From positions 3,100,001 to 3,164,000 of the forward strand of contig CP085830.1 of the NCBI GenBank assembly GCA_020809705.1: DNA of 64,000 nucleotides. The letters run 5' to 3'. A program made the position numbers and the translations under genes. This document shows positions 12,201 to 23,891 of the stretch, one piece after another. Within the stretch, counting starts at the first letter, position 1, and each line of letters begins with the position of its first letter. This stretch comes from Calonectria ilicicola (taxonomy: Eukaryota > Ascomycota > Sordariomycetes > Hypocreales > Nectriaceae). Under the pieces are notes generated by a model. The model saw only the letters and a program-made list of their open reading frames with translations. It did not search any database and was not told the DNA's origin.

Positions 12201-14962
12201 GGCGGGATCGACTCCCCAATGTGTGGGATGATATCACTGCATGGCAGGACTTGGTTACCTGGAGACAACATATCTTCAGCCTTATTAACCAGACTTACTT
12301 GCAGCTACTTCCTCAACAAGGTCAACAGAATGCTGGTGGCGCCTCGTCCTTTGCATACCGCGGATATCACGAGACTGCCTGGATCATCAACCGCTTCGCC
12401 CATGTCGCTCGTAAGCATAGTTTGCCCGAGGTCTGTATTAGTCAGCTGAGCAGAATCTATACGCTGCCCAACATTGAAATTCAAGAGGCCTTCCTGAAGC
12501 TGCGTGAGCAAGCCAAGTGTCACTACGAGAACCCTGAGGAGCTCACAAGCGGTCTGGACGTTATTAACAATACAAATCTTAACTACTTCAGCCCGCAGCA
12601 GAAGGCCGAGTTCTATACACTGAAGGGCATGTTCCTCGAGAAGCTCAAACAGAAGGACGAGGCTGACTCAGCTTACGGCACTGCCTTGTTCTTTGATATC
12701 GGAGCTGCAAAGGCATGGGCTGAGTGGGGTTACTTCAATGATCGCAAGTTTAAGGACGATCCTACTGATGTCAACTCGGCTCGTCAGGCACTTACCTCGT
12801 ACCTCCAAGCGGCTGGAAGCTACAAAAATGCCAAGACTCGCAAGCTTTTGGCTCGAATCCTCTGGCTTCTTAGTCTGGATGATGCTAAGGGTAGCATCGC
12901 AGCTGGCTTTGATGACTTCAAGGGCGAGACACCAGTTTGGTATTGGATCACCTACATTCCTCAGCTGCTTACTGGTCTCGGCCACAAGGAAGCCCCCAGG
13001 GTGTATCAGATTCTCTTGAAGATTGCCAAGTCGTACCCTCAAGCGCTCTACTTCCAGCTTCGAACCAACCGTGAAGACATGCTAGTCATCAAGAAGAACC
13101 AGGAAGCCAAGGAAAGGGCACGACAACGTGCGCAATCGACAGCGTCTGGCGGAAAACCAAGCGCCTCCCCTTCACTGACGAAGCAAGAAGCTCCCAAGCC
13201 CGAAGGCGCGGGATCTCGACCTGGCACTGCCAATGCAACGGAGGGCATCAAAACGGAGGGCGAAGGCAATGCTTCCGCAACTGGGACCCCCGCCGCAAAT
13301 GACCCATCCAAGGCGCAGAAGAAGCCTCCGTGGGAACTCACTGAAGAGATCATGTCTGTACTCAAGACAGCCTTCCCTCTCTTGGCACTCTCCATGGAGA
13401 CAATGGTCGATCAGATCCAAAAGCATTTCAAGTGCCCTCCTGATGAGGATGCTTACCGATTGATCGTGGCGCTCCTGAATGATGCACTCGCCTATGTTAG
13501 CCGAACGCACGCTTCTTATGCGAAGAACGTCAAGTTGCCACCAGCAACAGAGACCAACATTACTCGATTCGCCGAGACGATTCTGCCAAGCCATATCAAG
13601 AAGTCGTTCGAGGCAGACTTTGTCGATGTTAAGCCTACTATGTATGAGTATATTCATAAACTTCGCCGCTGGCGAAACAAGTTTGAGGAAAAGCTGGATC
13701 GACGTATTACTCGGACGTCTCTGGAGAACTTTTCTCCCCACCTGAGCGAATTCCGTTACCAGAAGTTTGATGAAGTTGAGATTCCTGGTCAGTACTTGCA
13801 GCACAAGGATAAGAACCAGGATTTCATCCGTATTGAACGTTTCTTGCCCAACGTTGACCTCGTCCGGTCGATTAGTGCCTCATACCGAAGATTGAAGATG
13901 CGCGGTCATGATGGAAGTGTTCACTCGTGGGCTGTTCAGCACCCGGCAGCTCGCCACTGCCGACGAGAAGAGCGCATTCTGCAGCTCTTCCGTCACCTCA
14001 ATCAGACGCTCAGCCGTAAGAAGGAGAGCAGGCGCCGTGATCTTCAGTTCACGCTGCCTTTGATGGTGCCATTGGCCCCTCACATCAGAATCGTGCAAGA
14101 GGATACTTCTTACATAACCCTCCAGGGCGTTTATGAGGATCACTGCAGACGCATGGGCATGTCCAAGGATGAGCCGGTGCTCTTTACGATGGAGAAGCTG
14201 CGTGGCATTCTTGAGAACAAGAGTTCGGTAAGTAATTTGACACCTTTCCCCCAACGAACAGAGACTAATATAACGCAGAACAAACCCGAGCAGACTGCTA
14301 CAGCTCGATTGGAGGTCTTTAATGCTATCCAGGAGAAATGGGTTCCCTCCACACTGGCTTTGGAGTACTTCCAGAAGATCTATCCGCAATTCTCTGACTT
14401 CTGGCTCTTCCGGCGCCAGTTTTCATACCAGCTTTCGGCACTGACGTTCATGACATATATCTTGTACATGCACAACCGGTACCCGCAAAAGATCAACATT
14501 GCTCGGGGATCTGGCAATATCTGGGGATCGGAACTGATGTCGTATATGAGCGCGTCAAAGCCCTTCTTCCACAACCCGGAGCCGGTGCCGTTCCGTCTGA
14601 CCCCCAACTTGCAGACGCTGATGGGCCCCTTGGCAACAGAGGGTATCTTTGCATGCGCTCTCATGGCGATTGCCCGGTGCTTGACGGAGCCTGAGCATGA
14701 GCTAGAACACGCCTTGACGCTCTTTGTACGTGATGAAATGATTTTCTGGTTCACTAGCAGTCACAGAGCCACCATGACAGAGAGCCAGCTCCGAGAATCT
14801 GTTCAGGTCAACAGCGACTCGATTGTCAAGCGGGCAATCAGCCTGGCTCACAGCCCCGTCGGCAACCTTCCTGCCAACCAGACGGTCATAGATTCGATTG
14901 CGAAGGCTGTAAACCCAATGAACTTGGCTCAGTGTGATGCATTGTGGATGCCATACCTGTAA
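3266..14962 (+). CDS. TRA1: Transcription-associated protein 1 (TRA1/TRRAP), SAGA and NuA4 scaffold
   Basis: Seen: exons 3266-3320, 3408-3565, 3614-14227 and 14279-14962 give 3836 aa, close to the family's usual 3700-3900. Most of the length is helical-repeat (HEAT-type) sequence. A FAT region lies at roughly 2650-3250, a PI3K-like domain at about 3480-3790, and a FATC tail ends [13 protein letters not shown]. The kinase-like domain lacks the usual catalytic motifs: [19 protein letters not shown] stands where the catalytic loop and DFG would be. This is as known for Tra1, a pseudokinase. Known: Tra1 contacts activators and recruits the SAGA and NuA4 acetyltransferase complexes in the nucleus. 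The start at 3266 is the first ATG in the N-terminal frame. Oddity: introns 1 (87 nt) and 3 (51 nt) are multiples of three without in-frame stops, so retention would keep the frame. A low-complexity Pro/Ser/Gln insertion occurs near residues 165-210. Confidence 0.97.
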
Positions 14963-15750
14963 GCCCAAAATGGCTACAGCATAGACGAGGGAAATGAAAC
15001 ATAGATAGGGGAGGAACATCAAGGTATTGCGAAAGGAGGCTGTTCTTGGACTTTGAGCAAGGCGTTTTGGGGGATCATGGAGATGTATGATAATGGCGGA
15101 AAAAATTGGCCGGAAGGATGGCAACAATTTGCACGCGAAAAGTAAACGACATAAAGCTGTCGGATTCCTTACCTACTACATCCTGTTACTGTACTTAATA
15201 TTATAAGCATGTACAATCAAACATTTCATTTCTGTTATAATAATCATGCTCTTTTTGTCCGTCGTCTCGTCTAATTTTGTCTAATCGATTGAACAACATT
15301 ACGATGTAGTAGCACGAGATTGGAAATCATTTGCCCATGTCAAATGCTGCGGAGCGCTCGATAACTTGCATGCTCGCTAACCTATCCCGTTCCGCCAAAA
15401 CAGCCACTGTAGTGGTGAGCCTCGGCTCGGGGATGGGCTCGGATACCCTGTCCTGCAGATAATGCAGATCCGGAGGCGGGATTGGGGAAGATAGCGTCAC
15501 GCACGGCAATTTCCCTGCCTCAAGCTGCTGAACCCCGCACTCGTAGCTGTGCGTCTGTGGAGCTCCAGTTACCTCGGACAGGCATGTTTTGGGTGAGCAT
15601 CGGTGTGAGCGGAAGAAGCTTTTTTGGGGGTTGGGGTTTTATTTCTTTCCTGTCCGCCCTTTGCAGTACCATCATACATTTTCTTGAACTGTTGGCAATT
15701 GTCATTTTCTGCGCGTTAGTCCCTTTCAAATCTAGCCACACCCAATCATC
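14963..15750. other. Intergenic region between TRA1 and acetoacetyl-CoA synthetase
   Basis: About 790 bases between tandem genes. It should hold the TRA1 3' end and the downstream promoter. I see no gene-like open frame; the short frames lack recognisable motifs. Confidence 0.5.
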
Positions 15751-18127
15751 ATGGAGCTCGAAAAGATGCCGAGAAAGCTCTGGGAGCACCCGGACCCCAA
15801 GAGCACTGCTATGTGGGCGTTTATGCAGGAGTCAAACAGAAGATTTGGCCTTAATATGAAGGTGAGCCATGGCGATGGATGGTGTTGCCAAACGTCGAAG
15901 TGTAAAAGCATACGCTGACCAGTTATAATCCCAGACATTTGATGAACTATACGAATGGTCCTGCGATAAGCGCAGTGACTTTTACGGCCTTCTCTGGGAG
16001 ACGCAAAACTGGATTCACGAAGGATCATACACACAGGTTGTCGATGAGTCTATTCCGGTCTCCGAGCTCCCTCGCTGGTTCGCCGGCGTCCGTGTCAATT
16101 GGGCCGAGAACATGCTCTGGTCTCGCCCGCTGGGAGGCGCCCCCGGCGAGCGATGCACATTGAACAAGGAAGACGACACAGTAGCAGCTACAGAAGTACG
16201 CGAGGGAAACACATCAGTCAGGCATGTCACATGGGGAGAGCTTCGACAACGAGTCGCCAAGCTGGCGGGCGCGTTGGCGGCTAGAGGTGTTGGGAAGGGC
16301 GACCGTGTCGTGGTGGTCGGTGCGCATTCCGTTGAGACCTTGGTTGTCTTCCTGGCGACGACATGGTTGGGAGGTGTCTTTAGCAGCAGTTCGACTGACA
16401 TGGGTGTCGGAGGTCTGTTGCAGCGGACAGTGCAGATCAACCCCAAGGTACGTTTGCTCATTGACATTCAAGACTGGGCTTGGAATACAGGAATTGACGT
16501 TCTCACAGTTTATATTTTTCGACGATGGGGCCTTGTATAATGGAAAAACCATTGATTTGAGAAGCAAGATCACGGGGGTGATTGAAGGCATGAAAGAGTG
16601 CGACAAATTTCAGAGTGTGGTTGTCATCCAGCGATTCGAAGAGCCATTCGACACTCGCAACATCGCCCGCACCGAGAGACTCGAGTCGTTCCTCTCCTCG
16701 GCGCCATCATCCCCACCGGCAATTGTAAGACCCGAATTCCAGGATCCCATGATCATCTACTATTCCTCTGGAACAACCGGAACCCCCAAGGCCATTGTTC
16801 ACGGCGTCGGTCCCCTCCTGATTTCTATGGGCAAGGAGGGGGGATTGCACCGAGGATTGCTGCCTGATGATGTTGGGCTGCAATATACAACAACAGGTTG
16901 GATCATGTACCTTTCGAGCGTTGGCCGATTGGTATTTGGCGGACGTGCTGTGTTGTACGATGGGTCACCTTTCATGCCCGACAGGACAGTGCTTCTTCGC
17001 ATCGCCGAGGAGCAACGTGTCACGAACTTGGGAGTGAGCCCTCGTTGGCTGGGCGAAATGATGAAGCATAACATTGTGCCGCAAAAGGTGGCTGATTTGA
17101 GATTCTTGAGATCTGTGGGCAGCACGGGAATGGTGCTGAAGGAACAAGTATTTGAATGGTTCTATGACACGGGATTCCCCAAGAACGTGCAGCTGTCCAA
17201 CTTTTCTGGAGGAACTGACATTGTAAGTGCTGCAAAAACCCTGGCTTATGGTATTGAACATCCCATTAACTCGCATCTAGGCTGGTTGCTTTGGTATTGA
17301 AAACCCTCTGACACCCGTCTACGCTGGAGGTACGCAGGGTGGAAGTCTCGGCACCCGTTTCGCCATCTATCCAACGGAATTCTCGGGTGAAGAGGACAGC
17401 AACACTACTATTACAGCAGTGCCGGATGGAACCCCGGGCGACCTTGTGGCGACATTGGCATTCCCCAATGTGCCCGTTTTCCTCTGGAACGATACGACGC
17501 CAGCACCAGGTCAAAAATACCGTTCAGCCTACTTTTCACGCTTCCCCAAAGTCTGGTCACAGGGAGACTTTGCGGCAGTTCACCCCAAGACGAAATCTAT
17601 TTACATTCTTGGTCGTTCAGACGGTGTCCTGAACCCAAGTGGTGTCCGATTTGGCAGCGCTGATATCTACGCCGTGCTGGAGCGATGGTTCGCCAAAGAG
17701 ATTGCAGAGAGCCTGTGTGTTGGACAGCGACGACCTCAGGATACTGATGAGAGCGTCGTGCTATTCTTGCTCATGCGTGAGGGGCAGAAGTTGAAGGATA
17801 ATGGATTGGAGCAGAAAATCCGCGATAAGATTGCCAGTGATCTAACCAAGAGGCACGTACCACGATACATCTTTGAAGTGCCCGACATTCCGGTAAGCCG
17901 TTCAAATCATGCTATGCAGTTATACATATGGAAGCTGACAATTACAATAGACTACGGTCAATGGCAAAAAGGTTGAGTTGCCAGTTAAGCAGATTATTTC
18001 GGGCAACACTATCAAACCAAGTGGCACACTTCTTAACCCAAAGAGCTTGGATTTCTTCTATCAGTTCCAAAAAATCGAGGATGTGGTGAAGAAGCAGGAA
18101 GCAAAGGGCGTACCGGCGAAGCTCTAG
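15751..18127 (+). CDS. Acetoacetyl-CoA synthetase (acetoacetate-CoA ligase)
   Basis: Seen: five exons, 15751-15861, 15935-16447, 16509-17222, 17281-17892 and 17951-18127, all in phase 0, give 708 aa, slightly longer than typical. The N-terminus MELEKMPRKLWEHPDP and the block FDELYEWSCDKRSDFYGLLW match this adenylate-forming family. The ATP-binding signature YYSSGTTGTPKAIVHG lies near residue 292, followed by TTTGWIMY. Later come NFSGGTDIAGCF across an exon junction, GRSDGVLNPSGVRFGSADIY, and a C-terminal TVNGKKVELPVKQI with the lysine acylated or used in catalysis in this superfamily. Known: it converts acetoacetate, ATP and CoA to acetoacetyl-CoA for ketone, leucine or sterol-precursor use, usually in the cytosol. 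Acetyl-CoA synthetase is the main alternative, but the N-terminal block and the GGTDIAGCFG motif favour acetoacetate. Confidence 0.95.
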
Positions 18128-19229
18128 AGATGCTGCATTTGTTTATGCTGGCTGGTTTCTAGAGGTGTTTGAACTATTTACACTAATTTGAAAGTAACAA
18201 GCCTTAGACAGCGCCATACATGTTAAATATAATTTCGATTGCAGCTCATTATTTTCGTTTTTAGAGCCAATAACCTGAGTACTGATTGTTTCCACACTTT
18301 TGCAGCCCTGAAACTACTAGGAAAATACTGGACAGGCCCAATGCTTTGTTGTTAACGGAAAACAATAAATCTCTTAAAGGAATAATTATGCAATACCTGC
18401 TATTGCCCTTTTATTTGGTAGGTTCGGTGACGCTCTGTCTGTTTACCTAAATATCAAGTGTAGGCACACTTTCATATTGCGGAAGGCGGCTTCTGCTTTA
18501 TGCCATGAGTTTCACTTCAAACTAGTCCCTTACATACAATCGCAATTTCTGGTGTTATTCCTGTACAATATTATAGGATAGCCGTGTCGTGACTATGGGA
18601 ATATGGAACCTGGTCAACAATGTTTGCGGTAATCCGCAGTAGCTCTGTGGGCGCTACGGAGACTTAAAACCCGAAAGTATTCTGTGGTTTGTGCACTCTA
18701 ACTCTTCGAATGAACGCGGAACCTTCATAATCGAGACTTTAATCGAACCTACCAGTCTTGAAAGTAGAGGATACGTAATTTGTGCCACTACACTATTTGT
18801 ATCCCCTGCCGTCCTCTTACATTCTGCTTGTTCCGATGAGAAAATATTACCAAGACACGGGCGAAGAATAAATAAAATAAACCATACTACAATATAAATA
18901 GACAAAAAAAAAGCGAGATTGTTAAATTATTTGATACGACTTATTATTTACAAGGATAGATATATTCCACGAAATCTGTATATTCTTGCGGATTTGCGGA
19001 ATATTACCCTGCCATCACAATTGGGATCATCGGACTTCGTATTGTCTGCAGAGCTGCCTGAGGGGGAAACAATGCGCGGTGGAGCGGCATTAACTATCCC
19101 ATGATTGCTCACTTCCCGTTGAGATGGGGCGCTTACATGATCTATTTCATTGGAGCCCACTCTTCTCTGTGCGAGGTGAAAAGTATTAAATACCAAATGA
19201 TAACCCGGGCTTTCTTGAAGTCTCTGAAC
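18128..19229. other. AT-richer intergenic stretch upstream of the kinase-HET gene
   Basis: About 1.1 kb with clearly more A and T than the flanking housekeeping genes. Only short open frames without motifs are present. It should contain the 3' end of the synthetase transcript and the kinase-HET promoter. I see no transposon remnant. Confidence 0.5.
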
Positions 19230-19235
19230 ATGTAA
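19230..19235 (+). promoter_or_regulatory. Minimal start-stop upstream ORF (ATG TAA) abutting the kinase-HET start
   Basis: The sequence ATGTAATG places an ATG immediately followed by TAA. The final A of that stop is also the A of the first in-frame ATG of the kinase-HET gene (19235). A second in-frame ATG at 19244 sits in a strong context (CACCATGG). Such AUG-stop elements can stall ribosomes and lower initiation downstream. Whether the transcript includes this site is not shown. Confidence 0.45.
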
Positions 19236-22200
19236 TGAACACCATGGCTTCTTCCGAATCCGATCCTTCAGATACAGAATTCCCCGGTCCTTTGTGTGAC
19301 CGCATTTGCCATTATTTGAAGCCAAGCAGGTTCCACAACGAAACGGAAAGGGCCTATTTACCAGAAGGTAATATTAAGGATCTGATAACAGAAAATAATG
19401 TCAGCAAAGAACTTGATGAGTTCAAGGAAGATGAAGGTTTCAATTCTCTGGTCCAATTTATTCTAGAGCGAGCAAGTAAGGTGTTCGCGATAACCTGCCT
19501 AGTCCTCGAAGACGCGAAGATTTACAAGGCAATGAAGAAATTCCAAACCAAGCATTTCGACGATCAAAAACTACCAGTGGCATTCGAAAGGTACGATGAG
19601 GATCCAAATACAATAAAGAATGCCAAAAAATATCGTTTTGAATCGGATTCAGAAGCGTTTGAGGACAAGCGATTATGGACCTCAAAAAGATCAATCGAGT
19701 TTCACGACAAACAGCGAATGTTCCTCGTTCCATTATTCCGAGGAAATGACTTCATGTACTACATAGATGAAAATTTCATCTTGCCCTTCGAACAAGATGG
19801 CCGTACCTTCAAGGAGGGTACTTTTGGAGATGTCTATAAAGTGAACATTCATCCAGGCCATGTGGACGAGTTATTCCTCCAAGTAAGCCAATTCAAATAC
19901 ATTTGTAAGCTTTTCTGACCTCGTCCTACTAGCTGAATGATGGAAGGGAATATGTTGCTGTGAAAGAAATTACATCAATTCGATCATCACAAGAGGACGC
20001 TACCAAAGCTTTCAACATTGAGGCAACAGCATTATCCAAATGCAGACATATAAAGCACGAAAACATGTTACCCTGTCTTGCCGCTATTGAGAAGGGATCT
20101 GCCTACTACTTTCTATTTCCATGGGCTGATGGTGGTAATCTTCGAGATTTCTGGAAGAACCGACCTGAACCTGAATTGACCCCTAATTTCGTGTGGGCCA
20201 TACTTCAGCAGTTCTATGGGCTCTCTGATGCCTTGGAGAAACTCCATGGCTATTCTGACAAACGAGACTCTTCGTCCACGAACTTAGACGCAAGTTCGAG
20301 ATCCGAGGATTCAGGAGGTATCCGACATGGCGATTTGAAGCCAGAAAATATCTTAATTTTCAATTCTTCAGAAGATTCTGGCATTGGAACCCTTAAGATG
20401 GCCGATATGGGACTAGCGAAACACCATGATGTCAATACCAGACTTCGGAAAAATGTAACGGATACCAAATACGGTACCCGGCGATACGAACCACCCGAGG
20501 TGCAGGCGCCCGAGTTGAAAGATCACCCAACATCTCGTCTCTATGATACGTGGTCGATGGGATGCATCATTCTTGAGCTCATAGTGTGGTTGATGGAAGG
20601 ACAACAGGGCCTAACTGCATTCAACAGTTCCGTTCGGGAGGGCATGATCCATGATTCAGAACCCCCTTACTACAAGGTGGTAGAAGGTAAGGCCGAGGTT
20701 CATCCCCAGGTCGCGAAACGCCTGGAGAATTTAGCACAAGATGCAAACTGCAAAGTTGGACAAACAGCGTTAGGAGATCTTCTTGAAGTAGTCAGGGACA
20801 AACTCCTTGTTGTGTGCCTCCCATCGTCCTCGACCAAAGATGACTCGCCCCATCGAGCAACAGCAAAAGTCCTACGAGAGTCCATTGGTAAGATCCTCGA
20901 AAAGGCTAAAAATGACTCAGGTTATTTGATCGAAGGTGATACGCAACGAACCTCACGAGGGAAAACATCGAATTTGCAATCCGACAATATCCAGCATCTG
21001 AACTCATCAACCCAGATGAAAGACTCTGTAAGTTTCCAGTAATAAATCACCGGTTTCTACTAACCCAAAAACCATTTACAGCCTGTAGGTTCCAATTAGT
21101 CTAGATAATCAGCGTCGAACTTGTACTAAGTTAATCTCGGATGCGTCAATAGGATGTGAGTGAATCACCCTCAGTTGATAAAAGCCAAGTCACTAATGCA
21201 TTAGCGTAGTATGTAAGAACGTAAACTTAATAGTGCATCGCAATTGACTAACATGAAATGCTCCCAGGCCGTAAGTTCTCATTTGAAGGGTTAAATTTGC
21301 GAGATAACTCTCAGCTGATTAACTAAACCATATCAGCATGTACGTCCAAGTAAACGCATGCCATTCAATGAGAACAATACTAACATTTAAAAACTAGAGG
21401 GAAAGTAAGCCTGAATTTCCTCTTAGATTTTACTAACCGTATTCAGGAGGTGGGTTCTACAAACATACTACTTGACTACTTTCTCCTGACTTCCGCACTC
21501 TTAATGATAGCTTGATATAAAAGTTTGGAAGTTCGGCGTTGATAACGAATTCGCCACTGACTTCTTGGAGTCTGTCGTGACTTCTTCAACTACAACAGAT
21601 CAACTAAAAGCCCTGGGAGAAACTAAAATTTGCAATAGCTGCAAATCTTTCAACTTATGGGAGCCCCAATTCAAAATATTGGATAATATTGTTCGCCTCA
21701 AACGCGATAAGCAAGATTGCAGTTTCTGTGAGATGAAATGGAATGCATGCAAACATCTCGAAGGAGTAGCAGATCAAGTGAGCTTCGAAAGGATTGGATC
21801 TGTGATCAAGCTGAATGAGAGCGATCCTCCAGTATTTTCTATCTTCAAGTCCAAAAGTAAGTTGAATTCCTTGTATCAGCTGTCCAGCATCTCGTACAGC
21901 TCTGACGCTAAAATTGTATTAGATGCAGCAAATGCCGATCATATTCCGATTGGAAGGCCCATAATACCAAAGAGCCCGCGAGATGAGAGTCAGTTCCAGC
22001 TAATTAAGAAATGGCTGGAGAACTGTAATACGAAGCATCATGCTTGTAAACCTGAACTAGATCAATGCGAAAACTCGTCCCTCATTGGTTGCGGCAAAAT
22101 AAATGAAACCAATTTCGAGTTTGCTCGCAATGTTCAATCTCAAAGGTCTGTCAGATTGCCAACAAGACTCCTTGATCTGGGCACAGGGCCGGTACCAGTG

Positions 22201-23638
22201 ATCCGTCTCTATGAGACCACAAAGCAAGATGATCCTCAAGACTTCAATTACATCGCCCTTTCACACCCTTGGGGAGACCCTACCCCTTCAAAACCACACT
22301 TTCGCACGACTAAGAATAACAGAGCCGATCACTTGATCAAAATCGAACTCAAAGACCTTCCCAATACCTTCAAGGATGCTGTCATCACAACCAGGGCTAT
22401 TGGTGTTCGGTATTTGTGGATTGACTCAATTTGTATCATTCAAGGCCCTGATGGTGACTTCAATACCGAAAGTCAGCGGATGGAGCAAGTATTCAGTTCT
22501 GCATACTGCGTTATTGCCGCCAGCTGTGCAACAGGCCAGTGGGATGGCTTTTTGCGGGATAGGGCTGAATCCTGTCGAAACCGCCATGTGGTATTTGAGC
22601 ATAGCCAAGGATCTTCATTTTATGTCGGCAACTTCCTCGACGACTTCACTAGTGATGTTATAGAAGGATCGCTTAACCGAAGAGGTTGGGTGCTCCAGGA
22701 ACGAGCATTGACTCGCAGGACGATTTATTTCACTGAAAAACAGACGTATTGGGAATGTGGTGATGGTGTTCGATGCGAGACTTTGAGCAAGATGAACAAG
22801 TAAGTCGCATATCAATGCCTCAATTGACACCAAAAATTGACTTTACTTCTTCAGCCAACTTGCAGCTTTTCTTGGAGACCCAAACTTTCCCGGCGTTGCC
22901 ATTCGATCATCCAAATCACGGCAAGCAACATCCAGAGGCCAGAGAATTTTATATTATCAGGACTTGTATAAAGCATATTCGCGGCTACAGTTCACGCAGT
23001 GGGAAGATAGAGCCGTGGCAATGGGTGGCCTGGAACAGAGATTGAGGTGGGGGTTCAAATGCCGAGGCAAATTTGGCATCTTGGATGATTCCAGCCAGGC
23101 AGAGCACAGAAGCCTTTTCCACAGAAGTCTGTTATGGCACCGTGCCGTGGAAGAGGGCTCTTTAGAGAGGATAGTATTCCCCCCCAATCGCGAAAAGGCA
23201 CCTACGTGGTCATGGATGGCGTTTCGAGGGGCTATCGACTACTTGAGAGTTCCCTTTAATGAGTTCGAATGGGCAGCTGAGCTGAAATCGCCTTGGCAAG
23301 CTCCAGACACTCGATCGGCGAGTCGAACCGAGGTACCTGGAATTCGTGCGACCGGTCAACGTCTGATACTAGGAAATTGTCACAGGGGCGATGCAGAGCT
23401 GGTCTTCAACTCTCGAGGCCAATCACAACCGCGGGCTTCAGATCCGTTATGCGTCGTCGTTGGGAAGGCCAAGAGCTTCAAAAGTGCCGAGAGTCGGACA
23501 CATTATATACTCATCGTGCGACCAACAGGTCTCATAAATGAGAACCAAGTGGTAGTGTGTGAGAGGATTGGAGCAGGACGAGTACCTGGTAGTTGTATTG
23601 GCGCTGAAACATCATGTTCAGATCTTAGAATTCGTTGA
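19235..23638 (+). CDS. Protein kinase fused to a HET (heterokaryon incompatibility) domain
   Basis: Seen: exons 19235-19882, 19933-21027, seven tiny exons (21082-21084, 21153-21155, 21210-21212, 21268-21270, 21337-21339, 21398-21404, 21447-21449), then 21524-22799 and 22855-23638, total 1275 aa. The kinase has a glycine loop near 195 (GTFGDVYKV), K227 in VAVK, a variant catalytic loop HGDLKPEN at 348-355 (HGD for HRD), and DMG at 374 (for DFG). The HET half begins with paired CxxC motifs (CNSC, CSFC). It then shows YIALSHPWGDP near 832, YLWIDSICIIQ, RGWVLQERALTRRTIYF and APTWSWMAFRG, all typical of HET. Known: HET proteins trigger non-self recognition and cell death in fungi. Inference: an immune-type signalling protein whose kinase half acts as sensor or regulator. 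The gene is more AT-rich than its neighbours and looks accessory. The start may instead be 19244. The linker exon model is less certain than the two domains. Confidence 0.82.
21028..21523 (+). other. Chain of seven microexons linking the kinase and HET halves
   Basis: After an exon ending at 21027 in phase 0, eight intron-like modules follow: 21028-21081, 21085-21152, 21156-21209, 21213-21267, 21271-21336, 21340-21397, 21405-21446 and 21450-21523. Donors are GTAAGT, GTAGGT, GTGAGT, GTAAGA, GTAAGT, GTACGT, GTAAGC and GTGGGT. Most modules carry a CTAAC or CTAAT-type branch point 10-25 nt before an AG. The retained pieces are CCT, GAT, TAT, GCC, CAT, AGGGAAA and GAG, reading P-D-Y-A-H-R-E-R and then V-W-K-F. 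Total exon length divides by three. The last acceptor is AAG, a weaker form. Because 3-nt pieces are frame-neutral, frame alone cannot prove that each one is included. Confidence 0.65.
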
Positions 23639-23891
23639 GTCAGAGAGGGTAGAGATAGGCTCTAGGTGGATATGATTCTGAAATTCCGGCTTTCTCCGTT
23701 TGTTTCAAGTTTGAAATAGTGGGAGTAAGTAGCTCTGTAGTGAGGTTATCGCAGATATTTGACATGTTAACGTATATTACTTTTTTGTTATTTCATGAGA
23801 AGTGATTTTCATTACACAATTACCCCGTTCAACCCAAGAATAATACTATTTTTACATTCAAAAGCCATACTCGCCTCGGTCATCACCATCT

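Noticed and set aside
21028..21510. Single 483-nt intron joining the kinase exon to an exon beginning at 21511
   Set aside because: It is also in frame, but it would be several times longer than any other intron here and ignores eight tidy donor/branch/acceptor modules spaced at normal intron length. Kept as the main competing model.
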